A stretch of DNA of 64,000 nucleotides from Candidatus Krumholzibacteriota bacterium. Its GTDB lineage: Bacteria; Krumholzibacteriota; Krumholzibacteriia; JACNKJ01. Where the stretch lies: contig JAFGBK010000022.1 in NCBI GenBank assembly GCA_016933175.1, forward strand, positions 1-64,000. The letters run 5' to 3'. The notes below the pieces were generated by a model. It saw only the letters and a list, made by a program, of their open reading frames with translations. It was not told the DNA's origin and did not search any database. This document shows positions 18,001-25,867 of this stretch, piece after piece; position 1 is the first letter of the stretch; every line of letters begins with the position of its first letter. Made by a program: the position numbers and the translations under genes.

Positions 18001-18705
18001 TCACTCTTCTCCGAGGAAGGACTTCTCGATGCCGAGGATCAGGCGGAGGCTGGTCGAGACCACCCCCAGGGCGATGCCGATCATGACCGCCCGCTGTCCG
18101 GCGCCGTTGGGATACGAGTAGATCCAGTCGCTGATCCGCTCCAGGCGGAAGCCGCTCCAGAAGCCGTGGTCGGGCAGCCAGGCCGTGAACTGCTGCCCGA
18201 GCGGCACGCGGCCGATCATGATGATGATGCCCGCGACCAGCAGGACGGTGGCCTCCACGTTGCGGGCCCGGAACGCCCGGTAGCTGGCGCTGGCCACGTA
18301 GAAGGCCAGCAGGGCGTACATGGTCGCGCTCAGCGGCGTGAAGATGTACCACCAGACCCAGAAGAAATGGCTGTCCGGGTTGTTGACGTGCGTGCCGGCC
18401 AGGTAGTGGTGGCCCGAGCCGAAGTAGCTGTGCCAGTTGAGGCCTACCCAGGCCGTGAGCGCGAAGGCGATGATCGTGACGAGGTTGAAGGGCCAGCCCT
18501 TCTTCCGCTGCGAGATCTTCAGGCTCTGGAGCTTGAGCAGGTTCGCCGCCCCCAGGATGATGGCGAAGGACGCGATGATGTCGAAGAACTGGCTGAAGTC
18601 GCGTCCCAGGCTGCCGATGGGATCGTGCGGCACGAACCAGTGGATCAGGGTCAGGACGCCCACGAAGACCAGGATGAAGAGGGGTATCCAGCGTTTCAGG
18701 AGCAT
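18001..18705 (-). CDS. Uncharacterised six-span membrane protein
   Basis: This encodes 234 residues with six predicted spans: residues 6-25, 38-56, 73-93, 115-140, 148-165 and 205-222. Loops include HWFVPHDPIGSLGRDFSQFF and the Trp/Tyr-rich GLNWHSYFGSGHHYLAGTHV, whose three histidines could bind a metal or face a ligand pocket. I do not recognise the family. It begins six bases after the DUF6754 gene and ends three bases before the next, so it is certainly in the same transcript and probably in the same membrane assembly. Confidence 0.8.
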   Translation of the reverse strand: MLLKRWIPLFILVFVGVLTLIHWFVPHDPIGSLGRDFSQFFDIIASFAIILGAANLLKLQSLKISQRKKGWPFNLVTIIAFALTAWVGLNWHSYFGSGHHYLAGTHVNNPDSHFFWVWWYIFTPLSATMYALLAFYVASASYRAFRARNVEATVLLVAGIIIMIGRVPLGQQFTAWLPDHGFWSGFRLERISDWIYSYPNGAGQRAVMIGIALGVVSTSLRLILGIEKSFLGEE

Positions 18706-18711
18706 CGGTCA

Positions 18712-19956
18712 TCAACCCCCGCTGCTGACGTCAAAGAGCGCCGTGATGTCCAGCCAGCCCGGCAGCCGGACGCCCACCGCCTCGAGGCTCACCAGGAACA
18801 CGCCGAGGATCAGGGCCACCATGAAGATCAGCTTGCCCACGTCCTGCCCGCGGATGCTGCCGATGGCCCGCTTCTCCTGGGACAAGTAGGCGCTGGCGGC
18901 GAAGAATTCCTCGCCGATCAGCGTGTAGTCGCAGGCCGTGATGAAGAAGGGCAGCTGCGCGGGGCTGGCCGTGCCGGCGATCTGGATGGCGCCGATGGAG
19001 TTGCCCGTCTCGGCGAGGATCAGGCTCTCCGCATAGAACTTGCCCTGATAGAAGCAGGCCGCCGGCTTCTGCCGCAGCATGATGCCGTCCACCGCCGCCG
19101 CGTAGCCGAACTGGTCGTCGGTGAGGTAGTGGATCATGTCGTCGTTGTACAGGTCGGGGCGGCCGGCCTGCAGGTAGCTCTCCTTGACCACCTCGCGCGC
19201 GTGGGCCATGACCAGGGAGCGGCTGACGGGCACCTCCAGCGGCGTCTCGTAGCGCGCCGTCATCTTGCCGACGTAGCCGAGGATGCTCACGCCGGCCAGG
19301 GTCTCGATCTGGTCCATGTCCATGATGCCCGGCACGAAGAGCACCGGGTTGCCCATCTCGGTGGCGCGCCCGATGGCCTCGTCGAAGGCCTTCAGCCCGG
19401 CCACGGGCCGCAGGTAGATGTCGCTGGTCTGGGCCTTCTGGATCCAGTACATGATGCCCGCGCTCAGGACGAGCACCGCCAGCAGCATGTTCCAGCGCGC
19501 TCGGTTGAACCACTGCGCGCGGGCCATGATGCTCGCGGGCAGCAGGACGGCGCTGGCGCCGCCGGGGCCATCGGCCTCCACGCGGTACAGGTAGGGCAGG
19601 TTGTTGACGATGTCGTCGCTGACGTCCGAGTGGGTCAGCCGCTCATCGCCCAGGTAGCCCGCGGAATGGCTGCCCACGCGCGTCCAGTCCAGGTCGGCCG
19701 GCGCGACGCCGGGCCGGTACACCGCGCGCCAGACGGAGTAGCCGGTGACGCGGCCCGAGCCGTCGTCGTCCGGTGAGAGCACCCAGCTCAGCGCGATGGC
19801 ATGGCCCCGGTCATTGGGCGTGTCCTCGGCGGTGAGATCGAGCGGCGGGGCCGGCGGCGCGGCGGGAAGGTCCTGGGCGGCGGCGGGGATCACGGAGGCG
19901 AGGCTCAGGCAGAAGAGGACGGCCAGCGCGGCGCGGCGGGCGTTCCCTGGTTTCAT
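18712..19956 (-). CDS. FN3-like domain fused to a DUF6754 membrane protein
   Basis: This encodes 414 residues: signal peptide (1-27), a fibronectin-III-like domain (about 35-165, with ALSWVLSPDDDGSGRVTGYSV and LPYLYRVEADG), a membrane span (about 182-200), a conserved alpha/beta domain (200-380) and a last span (about 378-397). The segments EAIGRATEMGNPVLFVPGI, PVSRSLVMAHAREVV, LILAETGNSIGAIQIAGTAS and YTLIGEEFFAASAYLS match what I remember of DUF6754, a family of unknown function. The C-terminal domain would sit in the cytoplasm if the signal is cleaved. The FN3 part is an added extracytoplasmic module. ATG at 19956 follows AAGGGAG. Confidence 0.75.
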   Translation of the reverse strand: MKPGNARRAALAVLFCLSLASVIPAAAQDLPAAPPAPPLDLTAEDTPNDRGHAIALSWVLSPDDDGSGRVTGYSVWRAVYRPGVAPADLDWTRVGSHSAGYLGDERLTHSDVSDDIVNNLPYLYRVEADGPGGASAVLLPASIMARAQWFNRARWNMLLAVLVLSAGIMYWIQKAQTSDIYLRPVAGLKAFDEAIGRATEMGNPVLFVPGIMDMDQIETLAGVSILGYVGKMTARYETPLEVPVSRSLVMAHAREVVKESYLQAGRPDLYNDDMIHYLTDDQFGYAAAVDGIMLRQKPAACFYQGKFYAESLILAETGNSIGAIQIAGTASPAQLPFFITACDYTLIGEEFFAASAYLSQEKRAIGSIRGQDVGKLIFMVALILGVFLVSLEAVGVRLPGWLDITALFDVSSGG

Positions 19957-19974
19957 GGGCTCTCCCTTGTTGGA

Positions 19975-20415
19975 TCAGGGCCGGCGCCGCCAGAAGCGCC
20001 AGCGGAATCGACGGTCCCCTCGCCGGGCCCGGCGGGCGGCCCGCGCGGCCTTCTCGCGTTGCTGCTCCTCGCTCTCGAGTCCCTCGATCATCCGCAGGAG
20101 CAGCTCGACCGTGGGGCGATCCTCGAAGAGCTCCGTGTAGCGGTAGTAGTTCGGACTCTCGAAGAACACGCGGACGAAGGGGCCGAAGAAGACCATGGCC
20201 TGGGCCCCAACATAATTGAGGGGCTTGGCCGATTCCAGGAAAAAGATGGCCGGCACCGCCATGCGGCGCCGGACGACCTTGCGCGCCAGGTCGAGGAGCA
20301 GGTCGTAGTCGGTCGCGGTCATGGCGTCGGGGCGCACGGGCAGCCGCAGCTCGGGCGCGCTGTCGGCGGTGCCCGCGAGGCGGGCGTCGGGCCGCGGTTC
20401 GTCAGGTCCGCTCAT
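19975..20415 (-). CDS. Uncharacterised 146-residue protein with basic tail
   Basis: A disordered, Pro/Asp-rich N-terminus (1-30) precedes a compact domain (MTATDYDLLLDLARKVVRRR, PAIFFLESAKPLNYVGAQAM, FGPFVRVFFESPNYYRYTEL) and a strongly basic C-terminus (RAARRARRGDRRFRWRFWRR). There is no clear transmembrane span, though the FFLESAKPLNYVGAQAMVFFG stretch is amphipathic. The basic end could bind acidic lipid or nucleic acid. The gene start overlaps the upstream gene by 14 bases. No family is recognised; I include it in the MutL-DUF6754 assembly on gene order alone. Confidence 0.75.
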   Translation of the reverse strand: MSGPDEPRPDARLAGTADSAPELRLPVRPDAMTATDYDLLLDLARKVVRRRMAVPAIFFLESAKPLNYVGAQAMVFFGPFVRVFFESPNYYRYTELFEDRPTVELLLRMIEGLESEEQQREKAARAARRARRGDRRFRWRFWRRRP

Positions 20416-20860
20416 CGGCCTCCACCCCCAGGCGCCGCCGCGCGAACTCCAGCACGGGCTCCCGGTCCTCGGGCAGGAGGAGGAGCATGCCGCGGAAGTT
20501 GTCGAGGCGCGAGTCGCCGGGCAGGGTCAGCAGCTTGAGCTGGCGACCCTGGTGGCGCATGGCGCGGAACTCCTCCCAGCGGCGCGTGCGGCGCCAGAAG
20601 AGGTTGCTCGCGCGCAGGGTCTCGCCGTCGAGGCGGTAGCGCGTGGGGAAGAAGAAAGAGGAGAGGCTGCCCAGCAGGATGAAGGCGGCCAGGCCGGTGA
20701 GCCAGGCGCTGGCCGAGACGCTCCAGGTGAACCAGGCCGTGAGGGCGATGACCAGCGCCGCGAACAGGCCGCGGCCGGGGTGGCGGGTCAGCAGGAAGAC
20801 GCGCCACTCGATCACCTCGCCGGCGCAAGAGCCGGCGGCCTGCGCCACGCCGTCTGTCAC
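20402..20860 (-). CDS. PH-like membrane protein
   Basis: This encodes 152 residues. Two spans lie close together (about residues 33-50 and 53-70), followed by a short beta-rich domain that reads as a bacterial PH fold: TRYRLDGETLRASNLFWRRT, RWEEFRAMRHQGRQLKLL, then FRGMLLLLPED and the final helix EPVLEFARRRLG. Two-span plus PH layout is common in small bacterial membrane proteins (bPH, DUF304-like). GTG at 20860 starts three bases after the upstream stop. A scaffolding role is likely; there are no catalytic residues. Confidence 0.7.
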   Translation of the reverse strand: MTDGVAQAAGSCAGEVIEWRVFLLTRHPGRGLFAALVIALTAWFTWSVSASAWLTGLAAFILLGSLSSFFFPTRYRLDGETLRASNLFWRRTRRWEEFRAMRHQGRQLKLLTLPGDSRLDNFRGMLLLLPEDREPVLEFARRRLGVEADERT

Positions 20861-20863
20861 GCG

Positions 20864-21994
20864 TCAGTCCGTCTCCACCATCTCGAGGTTGGCGCGCGGC
20901 AGGAGCGTCATCGTCCCGTCGTCCAGCTCGACCTCGGCAACGCGCACGAGGGTGCCGCTCTCCATCTCGCGCAGCTCCGGCGGCAGGCTCCGCACGCGGC
21001 CGAGCACGCCGAAGTGGGGCGCCCGGATCACGCGCACCAGGCTGCCGTCCTCGATGCCGAGCTTGCTGTCGACGTGGGCGTCGATGCCCTCCAGCTCGCT
21101 GCCCGTCAGCGGGATGATCACCTCGGGGCGAATGACGCCGGCGCGGATCTGCGTCGCGCCGTTGATGCTGGCCACCTTGCCGGCGTGGCGGCTCAGCAGG
21201 TCGAAGGTGCGATGCGCCATGGCGATCGTCCCGAAGCCCTCGGTGACAACGAGGGTGGTGGGGATCTGCTCGCCGCCGGTGATGGCGACGCCGAGGTCGA
21301 AGCCGAGGATCGGCTTGAGGTCCTCGTAGTTGAAGCCGCCGACGATGATGCCCGCCACCTCCAGCTCCATGGCGCGGCGGAAGGCCGCCAGGCTGCAGAA
21401 GGAGCCGGCGATGAGGACCTTGCCGCGGCAGCTCGCGTCCATGGCCCCGGGGTCGAGCTTCTCGCCGGGCCCGGAGACGATCACCTTGATCTCGCCCTGG
21501 CGCTCGCCGCCGATGCCGAAGATGCCCTGGATGAAGGTGCCCGTGGTCTCCACCACGACGCCCTCCTCCGGCAGCTCCTCGATGACCTTGCCCTGGATGT
21601 AGGCGTCCACCTGCACGGGGATCGGGGCCTCGCGCAGGACCACCTGCCCCGTGACGCTGGAGATGCTCTCCACCGTGCCGTCGGCCGGACTGTCGAGGGT
21701 GCTCTTGAACAGGCCGAAGATGCCCTTGCTGCGCGCGAGGGGCTCGCCCCGCTTGACGGCCTCGCCCTCGGTCTTGAGCATGCAGTCGCCCACGTCGGTC
21801 GGATCGATGTTGATCTGGCCCGCGACGTTCACCATCTGCACGTTGCCGGGTAGCTCGGTGGCGGCGACCACCTTGTGGGGGGTCACCTCGTCGCCGGCCT
21901 GGACGCGCAGCTTGCCCTTGAGGGGCAGCAGGCGGATCTTCTGGATCTTGGTCTCGCGGAGGACCTTGAGTCCGGGCGTGTAGGCGTGGGCCAT
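20864..21994 (-). CDS. Barrel-sandwich/KOW-like protein partner of the MutL-type ATPase
   Basis: This is a 376-residue soluble protein. The first 110 residues resemble a barrel-sandwich (RnfC/biotinyl-like) domain: RVQAGDEVTPHKVVA, MLKTEGEAVKRGEPLARSKG and STLDSPADGTVESISSVTGQ. The middle has a Rossmann-like region (GKVLIAGSFCSLAAFRRAMELEVAGIIVGG, ITGGEQIPTTLVVTEGFG) and the C-terminus has KOW/SH3-like strands (HVDSKLGIEDGSLVRVIRAP, GVLGRVRSLPPEL, TLLPRANLEMVE). No enzyme family is recognised. It directly follows the MutL-type gene (30-base gap), suggesting a protein pair. ATG at 21994 has AAGGA upstream. Confidence 0.75.
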   Translation of the reverse strand: MAHAYTPGLKVLRETKIQKIRLLPLKGKLRVQAGDEVTPHKVVAATELPGNVQMVNVAGQINIDPTDVGDCMLKTEGEAVKRGEPLARSKGIFGLFKSTLDSPADGTVESISSVTGQVVLREAPIPVQVDAYIQGKVIEELPEEGVVVETTGTFIQGIFGIGGERQGEIKVIVSGPGEKLDPGAMDASCRGKVLIAGSFCSLAAFRRAMELEVAGIIVGGFNYEDLKPILGFDLGVAITGGEQIPTTLVVTEGFGTIAMAHRTFDLLSRHAGKVASINGATQIRAGVIRPEVIIPLTGSELEGIDAHVDSKLGIEDGSLVRVIRAPHFGVLGRVRSLPPELREMESGTLVRVAEVELDDGTMTLLPRANLEMVETD

Positions 21995-22024
21995 GGGCAG
22001 TCCTTCCTTGGCTTCGGCGCGGCG

Positions 22025-23860
22025 CTAGCTGGCGGCCGGCTGCGGGCTGGCGACGTACTCCTCGGTGGCCTCGCTCCACGCGCGGAGCTTGGCGACGCGC
22101 TCGGCGGGCTCCTCGGGCAGCACAAAGGGCTGCCGGCCGCGGCCGTCGAAGATCAGGCCGACGACGCCGCCGTACAGCTCCGTCTCGATCTCGTGCCCCT
22201 TGCCGCCGCCGAGGTCGAGGCCCTTGGCCGGCTTGAGGACGGCCTTGACCGGCTGCTCGTAGGTGGCGGGCACCAGGAACATCTCGCCCTGCGTGAGCTC
22301 GCGCTCGACGACGGTGCCGTCGGGCAGGATCAGCTTCGCATCGAGCACCTTCCGGCCCTTCTTGGCCGGGCCGACGGGCGCGATGCAGGTGCCGAGGTGG
22401 ATGAGGCAGTCCTTCTCGAAGACCTCCGTGGCCGCCTTCTCGTTCACCATGGAGAGCACGCCGAGCTGCGGCATCATGAAGATGGAGTCCACGGCGAGCC
22501 GGGTGATGCCCTCGGGCAGGAAGGCGTCGATGAGCATGCGCGCGGCCTGGTGGCGCCGCGGCGCGTGGCTGAGGACGCCGCCCGAGCCGACGAGCAGGTC
22601 CAGGGCCATCATGTCGACCAGGGTCGCGCCGCTGGCGGACTGGTCGAAGGCGTCGCTGATGGTGCGCTCCTTCTGCACGCCCTTGAGGCCGACGGCGAAC
22701 TGCTTGTGCTGGATGAACGAGAGCCGCAGGGCCTCGCGGGCGATGGCCTGCTCGATCTGCAGCTCCTCCAGGGCCTGGGGGATGGTGGTGGGGCGGATCA
22801 TCTTGTTGCCGATGCGGTTCATCAGCTCCGCCTCGTCCATCGCCAGGGGCACCCAGCGCAGCACGTTGGGCAGCGTGGCCTCGGCGAGCACGTTGCAGAC
22901 GCTGTAGCTCATGCCGAGGTTCGCGCTGACGGTGCGGTTGAAGGTGTCCTCGAAGACGCTGAAGATGTCGGTGGTCGCGCCGCCGATGTCCACGCCGACC
23001 ACCGTGATGCCGTAGTGGCTGGCCACCGTCTGGATGATGGCGCCCACGGCGCCGGGCGTGGGCATGATCGGCGCGTCGGTCCAGCTCATGAGCTTCTTGT
23101 AGCCCGGGGCCTGGGCCATGACGTGCTCCATGAACAGGTCGTGGATCTTGTCGCGGCTCGGCGTGAGGTTCTCGCGCTCCAGCACCGGGCGGATGTTGTC
23201 GACGACGGTCAGGTCCGTCGTGTTGCTGAGGGTCTCCCAGATGGTCTGCCGCGCGTCGCGGTTGCCGGCGTAGATGACGGGCAGCTGATAGCCGAGTCCG
23301 AGCCGCGGCCGGGGGTTGGCGGCGTGGAGGATCTCGGCCAGCTCGACGACGTGGCTGATGGTGCCGCCGTCGATGCCGCCCGAGAGCAGGATCATGTCGG
23401 GCCGCAGCTGCCGGATGCGGCTGATCTTCTCATGGGGGAGGCGGCCGTCGTTGCTGGCCAGGACGTCCATGACGATGGCGCCGGCGCCCAGGGCGGCGCG
23501 CTCGGCGCTCTCGCCGGTCATGGACTTGACCACGCCGGCCACCATCATCTGCAGGCCGCCGCCGGCGCTGGAGGTGGAGATGTAGATGTCGACGCCCTTG
23601 TCGCCCGCGGCGGGTCTGATGATCTGGTCCTCGTCCAGGATCTGCCGGTCGGCGAGCTCCTCCACCTCGCGCACGGCGTTCAGGACGCCGCGCGTCACGT
23701 CCTCGAAGGGAGCCTCGACGGTGGTCGGCGCCTCGCCGCGGTGCGTCTGGCGGTACTCGCCGTCGATGAGCTGGATGAGGATGGCCTTGGTGGTGGTGCT
23801 GCCACAGTCGGTGGCCAGGATGGTGCGGGCCTGTGAATGGTCGCGCTTCTCTTCAGACAC
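22025..23860 (-). CDS. MutL/GlmL-type actin-fold ATPase (glutamate mutase L family)
   Basis: This encodes 611 residues from GTG at 23860, preceded by AGAGGT; an in-frame upstream extension is basic and lacks a site, so it was not used. The ASKHA phosphate-1 motif is LATDCGSTTTKAILIQ and phosphate-2 is VVGVDIGGATTDIFSV. LLSGGIDGGTISHV, SMTGESAERAALGAGAIVMD and TCIAPVGPAKKGRKVLDAKL are also present. The founding member sits beside clostridial glutamate mutase and is thought to be a reactivating or accessory ATPase. Here no cobalamin mutase is nearby; the neighbours are membrane proteins of unknown function, so a different role is likely. It is first in the ten-gene run. Confidence 0.88.
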   Translation of the reverse strand: MSEEKRDHSQARTILATDCGSTTTKAILIQLIDGEYRQTHRGEAPTTVEAPFEDVTRGVLNAVREVEELADRQILDEDQIIRPAAGDKGVDIYISTSSAGGGLQMMVAGVVKSMTGESAERAALGAGAIVMDVLASNDGRLPHEKISRIRQLRPDMILLSGGIDGGTISHVVELAEILHAANPRPRLGLGYQLPVIYAGNRDARQTIWETLSNTTDLTVVDNIRPVLERENLTPSRDKIHDLFMEHVMAQAPGYKKLMSWTDAPIMPTPGAVGAIIQTVASHYGITVVGVDIGGATTDIFSVFEDTFNRTVSANLGMSYSVCNVLAEATLPNVLRWVPLAMDEAELMNRIGNKMIRPTTIPQALEELQIEQAIAREALRLSFIQHKQFAVGLKGVQKERTISDAFDQSASGATLVDMMALDLLVGSGGVLSHAPRRHQAARMLIDAFLPEGITRLAVDSIFMMPQLGVLSMVNEKAATEVFEKDCLIHLGTCIAPVGPAKKGRKVLDAKLILPDGTVVERELTQGEMFLVPATYEQPVKAVLKPAKGLDLGGGKGHEIETELYGGVVGLIFDGRGRQPFVLPEEPAERVAKLRAWSEATEEYVASPQPAAS

Positions 23861-23944
23861 GTTTCGGACCTCTGCCAGGGTTCGGTGGAAGCGACGCCGG
23901 TGGCGCCGACCCTTCACGGGGTTGCGTGGGCGCAGTTCTTGGTC

Positions 23945-23973
23945 ATCCTAGGATTTCGGCGGCCGGAAATCAA
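23945..23973 (-). promoter_or_regulatory. Predicted promoter of the ten-gene MutL-DUF6754 run
   Basis: TTGATT (23973-23968), a 17-base spacer and TAGGAT (23950-23945) match at 4 of 6 positions each, with exact spacing. The leader to GTG 23860 is about 85 bases. No other promoter-like sequence was found inside the run. Confidence 0.45.
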
Positions 23974-24037
23974 GATCGCGCCGAGAGAAAGGAGCGGCGC
24001 CGCGGGAAGATGCGCCGATCGCGACACGCCCGACACG

Positions 24038-24067
24038 AAAAGGGGCGCTCCCTCGCGGGAGCGCCCC
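24038..24067 (-). terminator. Rho-independent terminator of the MORN-like lipoprotein gene
   Basis: On the minus strand GGGGCGCTCCC pairs perfectly with GGGAGCGCCCC (11 bp) around four bases, followed by TTTTCG. It is 27 bases after the stop codon and also insulates the next run. Confidence 0.8.
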
Positions 24068-24093
24068 GGGGCCCGGACCGTGCAGGCGCGGGA

Positions 24094-25164
24094 TCAGGGA
24101 TAGGCTTCCCAGTGGCCGCAGAAGAAGCCGCCGCGGCGGAACCCCTTGCGATAGGTGCCGCCGAACTCGCCGGTGGCCTCGCCATCACGGCCGTACCAGA
24201 GGCCCTCCATGGTCCCGGAAGCGGGAGCGTTGGCCGCGCCGGAGACGGGGTGCGGATCCCAGGTGCCCACCAGAATGCCGCGGAACAGTCCCTCCCGGTC
24301 GATGTACTTGCCGAAGAGCAGGCGCAGGCCGCCCTGGTCGACGCCCCAGTGTCCGCGCAGGAAACCCTCGAGCTGGCCCACCCGGTTCATGAAGGCCCCC
24401 CGGAAGATCCCGCGGTGCTGGTGCCGCTCCACCCAGATGCCCGCCAGCCAGCCGTTGGGCGTCGGCGTGCAGGCCAGGGACTGGACGAGCAGCTCGTTGC
24501 CCAGCGCGTCCACGGTCTCCAGATGCTCGTAGTCCACGAGGTCCGCGACCGGCACGCTGAAGTCGGCGGGACCGAGCTGGATGCGCAGGTCGTTGGGCTG
24601 ATCGCTGTCGGGCTCGTTGTCGATGATCTTCAGCACGAGGCCGTCGAAGTGCGGCCGCGTGGTGCTGTAGAGCTCCACGACCAGCGGGCTCGGGCGCGGC
24701 CGGACGATCCAGTCGGTGGCGTGCTCGAACTTGATCTGGCGCATGACCACGAGGTAGCCGCGGTCGATGGAGATGGTGCCGTGCCAGTCCGTGGCCTCCT
24801 CCAGCTCGGGGTTCGCCTCGAGCTGCCCCCAGATCACACGCACGAAGTGCACCGCGGCCAGCGGGTCGTTCTCGGCCGCCTGGACCGTGGGATCCTCGGC
24901 GACCTCGTCCAGGGCGTCCTCGGCCTCGCCGAACATCTCGGCGAAGGTGGGATCGCCGAAGCCGGGCGCCTCGTCGGCCGTGTCGTAGCCACCGTACTCG
25001 GCATCCAGCGCGAGCGTGGTGTCGTCGTAGACGTCCTCCTCGTAGTAGCCCTCGTCGGCGGTCTCGGCCGGATCGCCGCCGCTGAAGAGGCTCTGGCAGC
25101 CGGTGGCGCCGAGGGCGAGGAGCAGTCCGAGCAGGAGCGGCAGGCTCGTCTTGAGGAACTTCAT
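24094..25164 (-). CDS. Lipoprotein with C-terminal glycine-rich (MORN-like) repeats
   Basis: This encodes 356 residues. The signal sequence ends in a lipobox, LALGATGC, with Cys at 23. Residues 30-100 are very acidic (runs of Asp/Glu, probably disordered), the middle is a beta-rich domain (HGTISIDRGYLVVMRQIKFE), and the last 130 residues carry repeats of the form G-x-F-R-G-x-F/W (RGIFRGAFMNRVGQLEGFLRG, GLFRGILVGTWD, GLWYGRDGEATGEFGGTYRK). These resemble MORN-type strand repeats. It is surface or periplasmic and the function is unknown. AAGGAG precedes ATG 25164; the gene has a strong terminator and is monocistronic. Confidence 0.75.
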   Translation of the reverse strand: MKFLKTSLPLLLGLLLALGATGCQSLFSGGDPAETADEGYYEEDVYDDTTLALDAEYGGYDTADEAPGFGDPTFAEMFGEAEDALDEVAEDPTVQAAENDPLAAVHFVRVIWGQLEANPELEEATDWHGTISIDRGYLVVMRQIKFEHATDWIVRPRPSPLVVELYSTTRPHFDGLVLKIIDNEPDSDQPNDLRIQLGPADFSVPVADLVDYEHLETVDALGNELLVQSLACTPTPNGWLAGIWVERHQHRGIFRGAFMNRVGQLEGFLRGHWGVDQGGLRLLFGKYIDREGLFRGILVGTWDPHPVSGAANAPASGTMEGLWYGRDGEATGEFGGTYRKGFRRGGFFCGHWEAYP

Positions 25165-25415
25165 CGTCGTCTCCTTGGGGATCGGGGAGCGGAACCGTGA
25201 ATCCGCGGGCCCTTCCGGGGCCGCCCCGGCCCTGGCAGGAGCCGTTCCCGTTCCGTCGGTTTCCCCAGGGCAATCCGCAAGGCGTTTGAATGAAAAGGAT
25301 TGCAGGAGCGCGCCGAAACCCGGCCGCGGGCGCGGTCGCGGGTGAGCGAACGAAATGGTACGGAGGGCTGTTCGGGCGCGGACGCCGCGCCGGGCGCCCG
25401 GCCGGGCCGAAGGGC

Positions 25416-25607
25416 CTAGCGGTCGCTCTGCTTCTCGAGGGTGCGAAGGGCGCGGGTGGAGATCCAGACGCGGCGCGTCGTGCCGTCGATGGTCACGCGC
25501 TTCTTCTGCAGGTTGGGCTTGAACCAGCGCTTGCGACGGTTCTTGGCGTGGCTTACAGTGTTGCCCGATCGGGGGCCCTTGCCGGTGATGATGCAGCGCT
25601 TGGACAT
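25416..25607 (-). CDS. rpmB: Ribosomal protein bL28
   Basis: This encodes 63 residues, a structural protein of the large ribosomal subunit. It begins SKRCIITGKGPRSGNTVSHA and contains KRWFKPNLQKKRV and RRVWISTRALRTL, the standard L28 signatures. A single N-terminal cysteine is kept, so a full C-x2-C zinc set is not present. ATG at 25607 follows CAGGAGAGAGCCC; the open frame upstream of this ATG is not part of the gene. It stands alone, without rpmG next to it. Confidence 0.97.
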   Translation of the reverse strand: MSKRCIITGKGPRSGNTVSHAKNRRKRWFKPNLQKKRVTIDGTTRRVWISTRALRTLEKQSDR

Positions 25608-25679
25608 GGGCTCTCTCCTGCCTCGAGGTCCACGGGGACACCGCCGCGGGCGGCGGCGCCCCGGCTCGCAAAGGCGGGC

Positions 25680-25708
25680 AATATAGCAAAGCGCCGGGGG
25701 AGCGTCAA
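25680..25708 (-). promoter_or_regulatory. Strong sigma-70-type promoter of rpmB
   Basis: TTGACG (25708-25703), 17 bases, and TATATT (25685-25680) match the consensus at 5 of 6 positions each, with a TGC extension before the -10. This is the best promoter in the window and a useful guide to the organism's housekeeping consensus. The leader is about 66 bases. Confidence 0.75.
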
Positions 25709-25764
25709 GGGGCTGCGGGCTCAAGCCCGCGCCAGCGCGTCACTTGCCGCGCGCGTTGCGCCTC

Positions 25765-25793
25765 TTGCCACCCCGGGAGGGGCGTGATAGCCT
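25765..25793 (+). promoter_or_regulatory. Predicted promoter of the M16 peptidase run
   Basis: TTGCCA (25765-25770), 17 bases, and TAGCCT (25788-25793) with a TGA extension. The -35 is good (5 of 6) and the -10 weak (3 of 6), helped by the TGn. It lies 74 bases before the first M16 gene. Confidence 0.4.
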
Positions 25794-25867
25794 GCAGCCC
25801 GCGCCACGCTCCCGCTCAGCTGCTGCGCCCTGATCGATTCCGAACAGCCCAACCGGAGGTTTGACCC

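Noticed and set aside
17092..19776. 894-residue plus-strand open frame across the MutL-DUF6754 run
   Set aside because: It crosses four well-supported minus-strand genes and has low-complexity composition (Asp/His/Gln/Val/Arg). It is an artefact of high GC.
23861..23917. N-terminal extension of the MutL-like protein (19 residues)
   Set aside because: The added residues are Arg/His-rich with no site upstream. The GTG at 23860 has AGAGGT at the right distance, and the actin-fold motif starts shortly after it.
25380..25415. GC-rich inverted repeats downstream of rpmB as terminator
   Set aside because: Several short overlapping stems exist, but there is no T-run on the minus strand.
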